Assembly (NCBI GenBank): GCA_016281165.1
Contig: JAEEIC010000294.1
Coordinates: 1-7,450, forward strand
DNA length: 7,450 bases
DNA from: Bacillota bacterium
Lineage (GTDB): Bacteria; Bacillota; Clostridia; Peptostreptococcales; Anaerovoracaceae
Direction of reading: 5' to 3'
Shown piece by piece: positions 1 to 6,859 of this stretch. Under the pieces are notes generated by a model. That model was given only the letters and a program-made list of their open reading frames with translations. It was not told the origin of the DNA and did not search any database. Numbering within the stretch: position 1 is the stretch's first letter; each line of letters starts with the position of its first letter. The translations under genes and the position numbers were made by a program.

Positions 1-150
1 AAGCTCTACGGCAAATACTCTCCGAAACTGTTGGAATCCTTCGGCCAGAGCCTGAGCAAGGCCAGCGAGGAGCTCTCGCCCGACCAGGTCTTCGACGTCA
101 TCAAGAAGCTCCTATTCAGATCTCCCGACAAGAGCGAAAAAGAACAGTAG
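1..150 (+). CDS. C-terminal end of an unidentified protein (partial, 5' end outside window)
   Basis: This is the last 49 codons of a rightward gene that enters the window in frame 1 and stops at TAG (148-150). The frame was chosen because its third positions are rich in G and C, as in the neighbouring genes, and because it runs straight into a stop followed by a terminator hairpin. A second forward frame is also open here but has a less coding-like composition, and the third has an early stop. The visible tail is hydrophilic and probably helical: it contains the stretch SPDQVFDVIKKLLF and ends in a lysine- and glutamate-rich tail (SPDKSEKEQ). There is no membrane segment, cysteine motif or anchor, so a cytoplasmic C-terminus is most likely. 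I do not recognise the family. The gene converges on the large surface-protein gene and shares its terminator, so the two are not in one operon. Confidence 0.7.
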   Translation, partial: KLYGKYSPKLLESFGQSLSKASEELSPDQVFDVIKKLLFRSPDKSEKEQ

Positions 151-160
151 ATAACATGTC

Positions 161-194
161 AAAAGGCGCCCGGCTCACGCCGGACGCCTTTTTT
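161..194. terminator. Rho-independent terminator, probably bidirectional
   Basis: An inverted repeat has arms at 161-174 and 179-192 around a four-base loop (TCAC, 175-178). The arms pair over 14 positions with a single C-A mismatch, and the core is GC-rich. On the plus strand the stem runs into six T residues (189-194), the classic intrinsic terminator form, 10 bases after the stop of the rightward gene. On the minus strand the stem ends in four T residues preceded by a run of A, so it should also stop transcripts of the large leftward gene, whose stop codon lies 12 bases beyond the T tract. The minus-strand T run is shorter, so termination may be less efficient in that direction. Confidence 0.88.
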
Positions 195-206
195 CATACT
201 TTGATA

Positions 207-3200
207 CTATCTCAGACTTCTTATTATCGCTTCTATCATGCGTTTCATGACAGTCGCGTTCTCGGCGCGGGTCGCTCCCGCTTTGGGATCGAATATGCCG
301 TCCGACTTGCCTTCGATGATGCCTGCCCTCTGGCAGTACTCTACATCGGCCCTGGCCCAGGTGGCGATAAGCTCAGCGTCTTTGAACCGGAACTTCTCGC
401 CCAGCCTCAGCTCATAGCCCCTGCTCCTGATGAACCTCGCCACCAGGGCGCACATCTGCTCTCTGGTCACGATGGTATCGGGACTGAAGAGGGTCTCGGA
501 GACGCCTTCCACGATGCCGTTCTCGGCTCCCCAGATCACAGCATCCTCATACCAGGAGCCCTGCACCACATCGGTGAACTTGCTGCGCCCGCTCACCGGC
601 GGGCACTGCGCCACCCTGTAGAGCACGGTGACGAACATCGCCCTGGTCATGGTGCTCTGAGGCGCGAAGCGTCCCTGCCCCACTCCCTCGAAGAGGCCGT
701 GGGCCGCGGTCCAGAGGATGTTGTCCTTAGCCCAGTGACCGTCGATATCGACGAAGCTCTTTCCGTTCTCCATGAAGGACACGTCTTTGCCGGGCTGCCT
801 GAGATAAGCGAGCCTGCCGTCCTCGAGCACGGAGGATATTGGTATTATGACCTTATTGCCCTCTTCATCGAGGAAGTAAGGTACGTAGGTGTTGGGATCG
901 GCTCCCGCGGGGACGTCCGCGTAAGCGATCGGGCTCGAGGTACCGCCGCCTCCTGAAGGCAGGGGATCGGGCCGGGGAGCGGGACTGTCGGCCTTGAATA
1001 CGGCCCTGGCGCTGACGCTGTCCTTCGGCATCACGAAGCTTATGACAGCGGAATCCGGATCGCTGACGGAGGCTCCGCTGATCTCCCAGCGCACGAAACT
1101 GTAGCCCTTGTCCGCCCGGGCGCTCAGGGTGACAGTATCACCGGCCTCATAGTATCCGGCGCCGCTGACGCTGCCGCCTATGGTCGAGGACAGCGATACA
1201 TAGCCGCTCTCGCTCTGGCTGCCCAGGCTGAGGACAGCGGTCATATAGGCGCCGCTGCTCACCTCGACCATAGCCTCCGCGAAGCCTTTGGTCCCGGTCT
1301 CCCAGCTGAGCTCTCCTTCCGCGCTCACCGCTGCCGCGCCTTCCGCGGCATAACTGTTCCAGCGTATCGTGTCGGGATCGAGGACGAACCTGGTCCCGTC
1401 AGAGGTCACTCCCAGGACCTTGAGAGCCGCGCTGCCGGCGTTCTCCGTGCTTATATTTCCGTCCGCGGGGACAGTGTTGCCGGCCATCAGTTCAAGAGCC
1501 GCCAGATCGCCGAGGCCCGGATGCGCGACGATGATGGTCCTGGGCTCGGCGGCGTTTCCGTTCGCGTCCTCCGCGCTTATCACCAGGGTATGGACGGAAG
1601 CGCTGTTGTGATCGGGGATCTTAAGCTCCAGACTGAAGAGGCCGTCACTGTCAAGGGTCCCGCCGGCCTGCGCGGCAGTCTTGCCGCTGATGAGGGTCCT
1701 GCCGTCGACGGAAACGGTGATGAGAGCGTCGGCGTCAGTGATGCCGCTCAAAGTGAGGCTTCCGTCCCCGCCGAAGGGACTTCCGCTTACGGGCGAACCT
1801 ATGATGAGCCTCGGAGCCAGGGTGTCGACGCTGAAGTTGTAGGAAGCGGCGAAGCTGTCGCCGTCAGAGGCCCTGCCGCTCAGGTTGAGGGTATGGTCCC
1901 CGTCGGTGAGATCCGCGAGAGAGATCACCGCGGAGGGCCCGCTGAAGACGCCCGCAAGCGTCCTGCCGTCATCCTCTCCCGTTTCCCAGATCTCGCTGCT
2001 GTCAAGGCTCCAGCGCCCTGTCACCGCCTCCGAGAAGACAGCGTTTATCTCAAGATCCGAGACGGTGAATACAGGGATCTCGCTTCCGCTGTCCATATCC
2101 TTAAGGGACGTCAGGGTCTTTCCTTCCGCGGTAAGCTTTGCGGCCGGTGTCTGCGCTTCAGGCAGGGTCAGGGCGGGGAGCATCAGTTCTCTCCCGTATA
2201 CCATGCAGTCTTCTTCTCCGTCTCCGTCACTGTCCACGAGCTTATACGGCGTGATCCCCACGATGTAGCGGGCGCCGCCTTCAAGGCCGTGTTCCTCGCT
2301 GCCGGTGACGGGCGAATCGGGATCGTCCTGATCCTCTCTGATCTCGGCAGTATATCTGCCGCCGATCTCGGCGTAAGTGCCGCCGGACTCCGCTTTTTCG
2401 AACAGTTTCGCGGAGACATCCGCGGGGGTCCCGTCCGCGTTGTATACCGCGACCGAATAGCCGCTGGTGTTTCCGTCTTCGGAGGCGGGGATCGTGACTC
2501 CTATCTTAAGATCGCCCGCGGGAGCCGCGGAAGCGCCCTGCAGATCCCCGGGGGCGTTGGGATTCACGAACGACACTCTGCTCTGCGAGACTACCGTCCC
2601 GTTGAGCTCCTCGTCCTTTGAATATACTGCTCTCAGGAGATATTCTCCGCTGGGAAGATCCGCGGGGATATCAGCCTCGAGCATGCCGCCCTCGATGATA
2701 TAGCTGTCCTCCTCGACGCACAGGGGATAGCCCGCGTCTTCGGCAGGATCGTCACTTTCGGCAAGGAAGAAGCTGACGCGATCGAGCTCGTCCAGCCCCG
2801 TGCCTTCCCATTCGATATAGAGTTCATTGCTGTTTATCTGCCCGGATACAGAAGTGATCTGCGGCATGGGCAGTACGTTGTACAGCACCACATCCGCCGG
2901 AGTCTCGCCGGTGGAAATGAACCAGTTCATGCCGTACTGGCTCTCGTTGGTGACGGTAAAGCCGAAGGCCGCCATGCCGTCTTCCTCGCTCCAGCTCACG
3001 TTGGCGTTGGCTTCTTCGAGGTTGCCGCCATCGTAGAAGACCAGGGGGAAAGAAGTCCCGCCCGTCTTCGCGTCGGTGACGGTAAAGCTCTCCGCCAGCG
3101 TCCTGGCCTGGGCGAGGCTGTCAGCCTTGAAGCTGAGCTGGACCATGGCGGCAGCATTATCTTCATTGTCGTGGAGCCCGAGGTTGAACTTATGCGAGGT

Positions 3201-6200
3201 CCTGGCGCTGTCGGACCAGACGCCTTCGGCATCCATCATGATGAGTCCGCCTTCGCTCACGATCACGGCACCCTTCGGCGCTTCGAAATTGGTGCCTATG
3301 TGGGCGTAGAGGGTGCGGTCGTTTTCGGCGTCATAGACGACGGGGAAGTCGGTGTCCTCGCCGTCATAGCCCTGCAGCAGGAGGTTCGGGTAAGTGGGCT
3401 GGGCCTTGTCCTTGGCGGAACCGAAGTTGACGCTGCTCTCGCCCCAGTAATAGGTTATGCCCACACCGATCTTTAGCACTTCTATGGCGCCCCAGATCTT
3501 CTCCGTGCTGGCGCCGAGATCGGCGCCGACTATGGTCATCCCGCCCAGGACGGGTATGGACTTGGGCAAATTGAGGCCCGCCCTGATGAACATCTCGAAG
3601 AACCAGTCGCTGTAATTCTTGCCTAAGAGTACGATATAGCCCTGCCCTTCGATGACCCTCTCGAACATGCTGACGTAGATGCCCGCCGTCAGTTTGATGT
3701 CGGGATACCACTGCAGGCCGAGCTGGATCTTCTTTATGACTTCGATCTCGTCCATGATCTTAAGATTTGAAGCGGTCAGATCGAGGCCGCTGAGGGCTAT
3801 CTGCAGTCTGGCGTTGCCGTCCAGCACCTGCACTATACTGAAGCTGGCGGCGACCACGAGCTTGAGAGGCGGCAGTCCGCCGGAGCAGAAGATGGTATCG
3901 TAGATATTGGATATCCCGCCGCCGAGTCCCCTGAGCCACAGCACGCCGGCTCCGTCAACGTTGAAGCCGGGCTTGAAGCCTCCGAGGAAGAAGTATATCT
4001 CGTCGGGGACGGGGATGTCGTTGCGGCTCTTGAAGCTGAGCTTTGCCTCCAGGGCGAAGGTCTCCAGCTTGCAGCTGCCCGAAAGGCTGAAGGCCCAGTC
4101 GTTGACGGTATTGACCGAGAGCTTGCCCGATATCACGGGAAGGCCTTCTATCATGTTCTTCACGGTCACATCGACAGTGAAGTTCATGCCCACGAAGCCT
4201 TCTCCGCAGCCGAAGAGTATATCCTGGACCATGACCGAGGTGGGTATGCCCTTGCCGTTGGTCTTGCTGGTGTCCTTATCGTTCATGCTGAGATCGGTCA
4301 GCTTCTCGTAACGGGCTCCGTGATAGGCGTACTGACATATACTTGCGCCCTTCCAGTCGCTCCACAGCTCCTGCATGCGGCCGAAGTAGCTGGCCGTCCC
4401 CTGGTCGATATCGTCGTCATCGGGCGTCCTGAGTATGTTGAGACCGAAGCTGGCAGTGAAGGATATGACGCGGCCGATCTCACTGCCTCCGTCCTTCATG
4501 ACGCCGAACTGTCCGTAAGCCAGCTTGAAGACCAGGCCGGCAATGGTCTGTCCCACGCCGAGGACGTTGGGCCAGAGCAGGGTTATGGGATATGAGATCT
4601 GATTGGTATTGGTCCTGACGCCGTTCTTGTTGTAGGTGATGAGGCTGAAGTTCCTGCCCTGCTCGAGCTTTGTGAGGCCGGCCTTCCCAGTCCAGATGGG
4701 GCTGCGCTCGTCGCTGGTCAGAAGCTCGCCGTCGAATTCGATGATGATGGGAGACGCTTCCGCGAAAACGGGACCGTTGAGATAGTCCTCGTAATAGATG
4801 ACCATCGTGCCGCCTTCAAAGTCCACGCAGTTGTTTATCGTGACGCAGTTGTCGACGCGGCTCTTCCGGGTATCGGGATCGACGGTCTTTTTGCTCACGG
4901 CCGTATAGTAGAGGCTTCCTACGGTCTTGCCGTTCTCGTCGGTCTTTTTGTACGCCTGGCTGCCGCTGAACTCGCCCCTGAACACGAGGAGTATCTCCTT
5001 CCAGCCTTTTTCGCTCTTGCCCGCGGCGGAGGAGAAGGCCGTGAAGGCTGCCTCGTCACGGAAGCTCTCGAGCCTGTAGTAATAGGGATCGTCACCGGTA
5101 CCGCCGCCGTATTTGACCGCCGCCAGTACGCCGTAGCTGTCGTTCTTGTATTTGACGTCATCGGACACCGCGAAGTCGAGGACCGATGAGCTCTGCAGCC
5201 TGAAGCCCTCGCTGACTATGCCGTCGGCGACCGCCTTGTCGCTCCACTCGAGCACGAGGGTCCAGCTGCCCGCCGCGAGCTTCACGTCGTCTGTCAGAGC
5301 GATGTCGGCTATGCCGTCGGTCACACTGATGTTGTCCGAAGGTATCTCGACGTATCCCCTGCCCAGCAGATCATCCTTCCTGCGGGCCTTGAAGCTGCAG
5401 ACGCCGCTCTCAAGGGCGTTGGTCAGTATGACCTCGTTGGTCACCGCCGCGAAGAGGTGCCTCGTTCCCGAAGAATAAATGGTATCGGGGTTCATGGAGA
5501 TGAAGCTGACCTGGGGGATATTGCCGTCGCTCCCCGGGAGCAGTATGTAGACGGTCTTCTCGCCGAGAAGGTTCTCGGAGGTGACCTCGCTCTGATACAT
5601 GCCTATCGTGATGCGCTCGTAATTGGCGCCCGGGGCGAGCCTGCCCTGGAAATACAGGGTCTTGCTTATGGTCTCCCCCTCCGCCATGGCTGAATAGGGT
5701 ATCTTGAGCGGCTCGGCGGAAGAGAAATCGACGGCGTTCATGACCTCGCCGCTGTCGCTGAGAGAACGGAGGTTAGAGGTGCTGCGCACCGCAAGTATCA
5801 GATCCTCGAGGTCTTTGGAGCTGTCGCTCCTGTAGTTCTCGGCGCTGACAGTGACCGCGAAATCCGCGGCCCCCACCCCGCTCTGCCTGACGAAGGAGGT
5901 CTTGTCTTTGGTGACCTCAAGCCTCAAGGGCGCCGCGGCATTTATGGCGACGCTGTTCTGCTGAGGCACGCTCCTGTTGGAATAGACGCCGTAATAACTG
6001 ACGACGGAGGACGAGGAGCCGGAAGCGACCGTCCCCAGATCGTAGTAGAGGGCGCAGGCACTGTCAGCCGTCAGATACTCGTTCACGGCGTTGGTGAAGT
6101 CGAGGGAAGCATCGGGAGCGAAGTCGAAGAGACTGGCCGCCAGATCGTTCCAGTGAGCGACCGCCAGCGCGGAGGGCTGGGAGACCACATAGGCGGTCAA

Positions 6201-6845
6201 ACCGGGGTCCGCGACGTCATCGACGGCGTAAAAGCTGGTGATGGAAGCCTTGTCGGTGATAAGGCGCTCGGTATCGATGGTATCGGTCAGGGTACCGCCG
6301 GATACCTGGTAGTGAGCGTAGTCCTTATCTCCCAGGCAGGTATCGAGCAGTATCCTCGCCTGCACGGGGACGGCCCTGCCGCTGCTGTTCCTCGCCTCCA
6401 AAGAGATGGAGACCATGCCGTGTTCCGCCGCGTTCTCGGCGGCAAGGGTGACGGTCTGTATGAAGCTCAGTCCGTCAACGGACCAGGTGGATACGACGGC
6501 CCCGGCGGCATCGGCTTCGACCTTTATCTGGCTCGATCCCCCGTATTTTCCGCCGAAGAGATAGTCTTTGGCGTTCTCGCCCTCCCCCACCCGGAAGGAG
6601 ACGAAGGAGGTATCGTAATCGCCGCTGTGGTAGAGCAGCTTCTTGTTGTTGTCGGATTTTCGGAGCAGATCGCCCTCAACGGTATTGACACGGAAGCCGC
6701 CGTTCTTCTTCGAGACGCAGACCTCGATGTATCCGTTGTCCATCCTGATCACGTCCTCATCGGCGGCGAACACCGACGCGGGGACCGCGGTCAGCACGAG
6801 GCTCATGCTGAGCAATATAGCAAGAAGTCTTCTGGATAGTTTCAT
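207..6845 (-). CDS. Giant modular S-layer-homology (SLH) cell-surface protein, 2212 residues
   Basis: This is a secreted, wall-attached modular protein, probably a stalk-like adhesin or S-layer-associated protein. The ATG at 6845 is chosen because AAGGAGG lies 7 bases upstream and the reading begins with a clear signal peptide (residues 1-27). Modules in order: a beta-sandwich-like region with NGYIEV and GGFRV motifs (about 29-289); Ig-like or poorly assigned beta regions (about 296-755); a glycine-rich amphipathic beta region (758-1142); a less defined stretch (1143-1327); two fibronectin-III-like modules (about 1328-1430 and 1432-1560) with a DxDxDG loop at 1538; an Ig-like segment (about 1560-1677); a bacterial Ig-like domain (about 1678-1774); a Big_2-like domain (about 1778-1880); a divergent InlB B-repeat (1883-1952); a Pro/Gly/Ser linker; and three SLH repeats (2031-2203). 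In characterised proteins SLH repeats bind pyruvylated secondary wall polymer. I see no catalytic motif, LPXTG signal or internal membrane helix. No frameshift is visible. Surface location is firm; adhesion is inference. Confidence 0.95.
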   Translation of the reverse strand: MKLSRRLLAILLSMSLVLTAVPASVFAADEDVIRMDNGYIEVCVSKKNGGFRVNTVEGDLLRKSDNNKKLLYHSGDYDTSFVSFRVGEGENAKDYLFGGKYGGSSQIKVEADAAGAVVSTWSVDGLSFIQTVTLAAENAAEHGMVSISLEARNSSGRAVPVQARILLDTCLGDKDYAHYQVSGGTLTDTIDTERLITDKASITSFYAVDDVADPGLTAYVVSQPSALAVAHWNDLAASLFDFAPDASLDFTNAVNEYLTADSACALYYDLGTVASGSSSSVVSYYGVYSNRSVPQQNSVAINAAAPLRLEVTKDKTSFVRQSGVGAADFAVTVSAENYRSDSSKDLEDLILAVRSTSNLRSLSDSGEVMNAVDFSSAEPLKIPYSAMAEGETISKTLYFQGRLAPGANYERITIGMYQSEVTSENLLGEKTVYILLPGSDGNIPQVSFISMNPDTIYSSGTRHLFAAVTNEVILTNALESGVCSFKARRKDDLLGRGYVEIPSDNISVTDGIADIALTDDVKLAAGSWTLVLEWSDKAVADGIVSEGFRLQSSSVLDFAVSDDVKYKNDSYGVLAAVKYGGGTGDDPYYYRLESFRDEAAFTAFSSAAGKSEKGWKEILLVFRGEFSGSQAYKKTDENGKTVGSLYYTAVSKKTVDPDTRKSRVDNCVTINNCVDFEGGTMVIYYEDYLNGPVFAEASPIIIEFDGELLTSDERSPIWTGKAGLTKLEQGRNFSLITYNKNGVRTNTNQISYPITLLWPNVLGVGQTIAGLVFKLAYGQFGVMKDGGSEIGRVISFTASFGLNILRTPDDDDIDQGTASYFGRMQELWSDWKGASICQYAYHGARYEKLTDLSMNDKDTSKTNGKGIPTSVMVQDILFGCGEGFVGMNFTVDVTVKNMIEGLPVISGKLSVNTVNDWAFSLSGSCKLETFALEAKLSFKSRNDIPVPDEIYFFLGGFKPGFNVDGAGVLWLRGLGGGISNIYDTIFCSGGLPPLKLVVAASFSIVQVLDGNARLQIALSGLDLTASNLKIMDEIEVIKKIQLGLQWYPDIKLTAGIYVSMFERVIEGQGYIVLLGKNYSDWFFEMFIRAGLNLPKSIPVLGGMTIVGADLGASTEKIWGAIEVLKIGVGITYYWGESSVNFGSAKDKAQPTYPNLLLQGYDGEDTDFPVVYDAENDRTLYAHIGTNFEAPKGAVIVSEGGLIMMDAEGVWSDSARTSHKFNLGLHDNEDNAAAMVQLSFKADSLAQARTLAESFTVTDAKTGGTSFPLVFYDGGNLEEANANVSWSEEDGMAAFGFTVTNESQYGMNWFISTGETPADVVLYNVLPMPQITSVSGQINSNELYIEWEGTGLDELDRVSFFLAESDDPAEDAGYPLCVEEDSYIIEGGMLEADIPADLPSGEYLLRAVYSKDEELNGTVVSQSRVSFVNPNAPGDLQGASAAPAGDLKIGVTIPASEDGNTSGYSVAVYNADGTPADVSAKLFEKAESGGTYAEIGGRYTAEIREDQDDPDSPVTGSEEHGLEGGARYIVGITPYKLVDSDGDGEEDCMVYGRELMLPALTLPEAQTPAAKLTAEGKTLTSLKDMDSGSEIPVFTVSDLEINAVFSEAVTGRWSLDSSEIWETGEDDGRTLAGVFSGPSAVISLADLTDGDHTLNLSGRASDGDSFAASYNFSVDTLAPRLIIGSPVSGSPFGGDGSLTLSGITDADALITVSVDGRTLISGKTAAQAGGTLDSDGLFSLELKIPDHNSASVHTLVISAEDANGNAAEPRTIIVAHPGLGDLAALELMAGNTVPADGNISTENAGSAALKVLGVTSDGTRFVLDPDTIRWNSYAAEGAAAVSAEGELSWETGTKGFAEAMVEVSSGAYMTAVLSLGSQSESGYVSLSSTIGGSVSGAGYYEAGDTVTLSARADKGYSFVRWEISGASVSDPDSAVISFVMPKDSVSARAVFKADSPAPRPDPLPSGGGGTSSPIAYADVPAGADPNTYVPYFLDEEGNKVIIPISSVLEDGRLAYLRQPGKDVSFMENGKSFVDIDGHWAKDNILWTAAHGLFEGVGQGRFAPQSTMTRAMFVTVLYRVAQCPPVSGRSKFTDVVQGSWYEDAVIWGAENGIVEGVSETLFSPDTIVTREQMCALVARFIRSRGYELRLGEKFRFKDAELIATWARADVEYCQRAGIIEGKSDGIFDPKAGATRAENATVMKRMIEAIIRSLR
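237..386 (-). repeat. SLH repeat 3 of the giant surface protein
   Basis: Residues 2154-2203 begin FKDAELIATWARADV, typical of a third repeat, then AGIIEGKSDGIFDP and the motif TRAE (Thr2192, Arg2193, Ala2194, Glu2195). Only nine residues follow before the stop, so the anchor is the extreme C-terminus of the protein. The short helix at the end (VMKRMIEAII) fits the closing helix of the SLH fold. Confidence 0.94.
429..578 (-). repeat. SLH repeat 2 of the giant surface protein
   Basis: Residues 2090-2139 begin FTDVVQGSWYEDAV, then show GAENGIVEGVSETLFSPD and the motif TREQ (Thr2127, Arg2128, Glu2129), which is closest to the wall-polymer-binding consensus. It is separated from repeat 1 by nine residues containing CPP. 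Confidence 0.94.
606..755 (-). repeat. SLH repeat 1 of the giant surface protein
   Basis: Residues 2031-2080 begin FVDIDGHWAKDNI, the standard opening with Trp2038, continue with the GLFEGVGQGRFAP turn, and carry the TRAM version of the conserved TRAE motif (Thr2067, Arg2068). The glutamate of the classical motif is replaced by Met, which is common in first repeats. The three repeats together should form the pseudo-trimer that binds secondary wall polymer. Confidence 0.93.
756..989 (-). other. Pro/Gly/Ser linker and pre-SLH segment
   Basis: Residues about 1953-1970 are a flexible linker with PAPRPDPLPSGGGG followed by serines. Residues about 1977-2030 then form a short ordered-looking segment (TYVPYFLDEEGNKVIIPISS, ending at GKS just before the first SLH repeat). 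Closely similar segments precede SLH triplets in many clostridial surface proteins in my memory, so this is probably a conserved adaptor rather than random linker. No function is known to me. Confidence 0.55.
990..1199 (-). other. Divergent InlB B-repeat domain
   Basis: Residues 1883-1952 match the divergent InlB B-repeat pattern well: a first strand ending in GGSVSGAG, the YEAGDTVTLSARADKGYSFVRW core with the typical G-Y-x-F-x-x-W motif, and the closing FVMPKDSVSARAVF strand (the usual F-x-M-P-x-x-x-v-x-v-x-A-x-F form). A single copy is present. These small beta domains are common just before wall anchors in Bacillota surface proteins and act as spacers. Confidence 0.85.
1205..1814 (-). other. 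Bacterial Ig-like domain followed by a Big_2-like domain
   Basis: Residues about 1678-1774 show the usual bacterial Ig-like plan: a start after DTLAPRL, a VSVDGRTL hairpin, and a closing HTLVISAEDANGNAAEP strand pair with the common D-x-x-G-N-x-A signature. Residues about 1778-1880 follow the Big_2 plan: a LELMAGN opening, LKVLGVTSDG, then IRWNS, an AVSAEGELSW turn and a final GFAEAMVEV strand. Both are structural spacer domains of bacterial surface proteins and would form part of a stalk between the functional head and the wall. Confidence 0.65.
2170..2864 (-). other. Two fibronectin-III-like modules with an acidic DxDxDG loop
   Basis: Residues about 1328-1430 begin PQITSVSGQI and carry an IEWEG strand and a SGEYLLRAVYS strand near the end, as in fibronectin-III or TIG-like sandwiches. 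Residues about 1432-1560 begin with APGDLQG and show the SGYSVAVYNADG strand-turn-strand and a late VGITPYKL strand. Between the last strands of the second module lies DSDGDGEED (Asp1538 onward), spaced like a calcium-binding loop. These modules are usually spacers in surface proteins. Assignment is by pattern only, and the boundaries are approximate. Confidence 0.5.
3420..4574 (-). other. Central glycine-rich amphipathic beta region of the giant SLH protein (unassigned)
   Basis: Residues 758-1142 differ clearly from the flanking Ig-like modules. The stretch is rich in Gly, Ile, Leu, Val and aromatics, and is built of successive strands of roughly 8-12 residues with alternating polar and apolar positions, such as LQIALSGLDLTASNLKI, GLQWYPDIKLTAGIYVSMF and IGVGITYYWG. 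Short turns separate the strands, and acidic patches such as DDDDID (near residue 809) are few. It also carries the segment GGFKPGFNVDGAGVLWLRG. The pattern suggests one long continuous sheet, barrel or beta-solenoid rather than separate beta-sandwich beads. I do not recognise a named family. No helix long enough for a membrane anchor is present. Confidence 0.5.
5979..6761 (-). other. N-terminal beta-rich domain of the giant SLH protein (unassigned)
   Basis: Residues about 29-289 form the outermost part of the mature protein. The stretch starts with NGYIEVCVSKKNGGFRV, then shows many strand-like segments alternating with polar turns, including an aromatic-rich piece (YDTSFVSFRVG) and FGGKYGG. 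The opening resembles the first strands of the large beta-sandwich fold that precedes catalytic domains in some carbohydrate-active enzymes, but I cannot see a catalytic acid pair or a known family motif. From memory, similar openings occur in other large clostridial surface proteins. A ligand- or glycan-binding head is a reasonable inference but is not shown by the sequence. Confidence 0.45.
6765..6845 (-). other. Sec signal peptide of the giant SLH protein
   Basis: Residues 1-27 have the three parts of a Sec signal peptide: a basic start (MKLSRR), a hydrophobic core rich in Leu, Ile and Val (about residues 7-21), and a small-residue cleavage region. The likely signal peptidase I site is after Ala27, with Val at -3 and Ala at -1 (VFA before ADED). 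There is no lipobox cysteine, so this is not a lipoprotein. The mature chain would begin with a short acidic stretch. Confidence 0.93.
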
Positions 6846-6852
6846 TTGTCTG

Positions 6853-6859
6853 CCTCCTT
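6853..6859 (-). promoter_or_regulatory. Strong ribosome binding site of the giant protein, overlapping the upstream stop
   Basis: The minus strand reads AAGGAGG followed by seven bases (CAGACAA) and the ATG at 6845. This is a near-perfect Shine-Dalgarno sequence at good spacing and fixes the start. Its first two bases are the last two of the upstream gene's TAA stop (6858-6860), so ribosomes ending the upstream gene finish on top of this site, which favours translational coupling. Confidence 0.93.

Noticed and set aside
156..956. A 266-codon plus-strand open frame starting just before the terminator hairpin
   Set aside because: Its first codons lie in the terminator stem, and the rest is antisense to the SLH repeats. 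Its His-, Pro- and Gly-rich translation does not look like a real protein.
1521..2621. A 366-codon open frame on the plus strand inside the giant gene
   Set aside because: It lies wholly antisense to a well-supported gene, is arginine- and glycine-rich with no recognisable domain, and no ribosome binding site was noticed. It is explained by the GC-rich third positions of the minus-strand gene.
3364..3711. Minus-strand open frame overlapping the giant gene in another frame (115 codons)
   Set aside because: Overlaps a continuous, domain-supported frame, and its composition (rich in Arg, His, Gln, Gly) is typical of an out-of-frame reading.
6153..6839. A 228-codon plus-strand open frame opposite the signal peptide and N-terminal domain
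   Set aside because: Antisense to a gene with a clear start, signal peptide and domain content. The translation is low-complexity (rich in Gly, Asp, Val) without a recognised motif.
207..6845. Enzyme function for the giant protein (glycosidase or protease)
   Set aside because: The beta-sandwich head raised the idea, but no catalytic motif, nucleophile context or metal-binding cluster was found in the translation.
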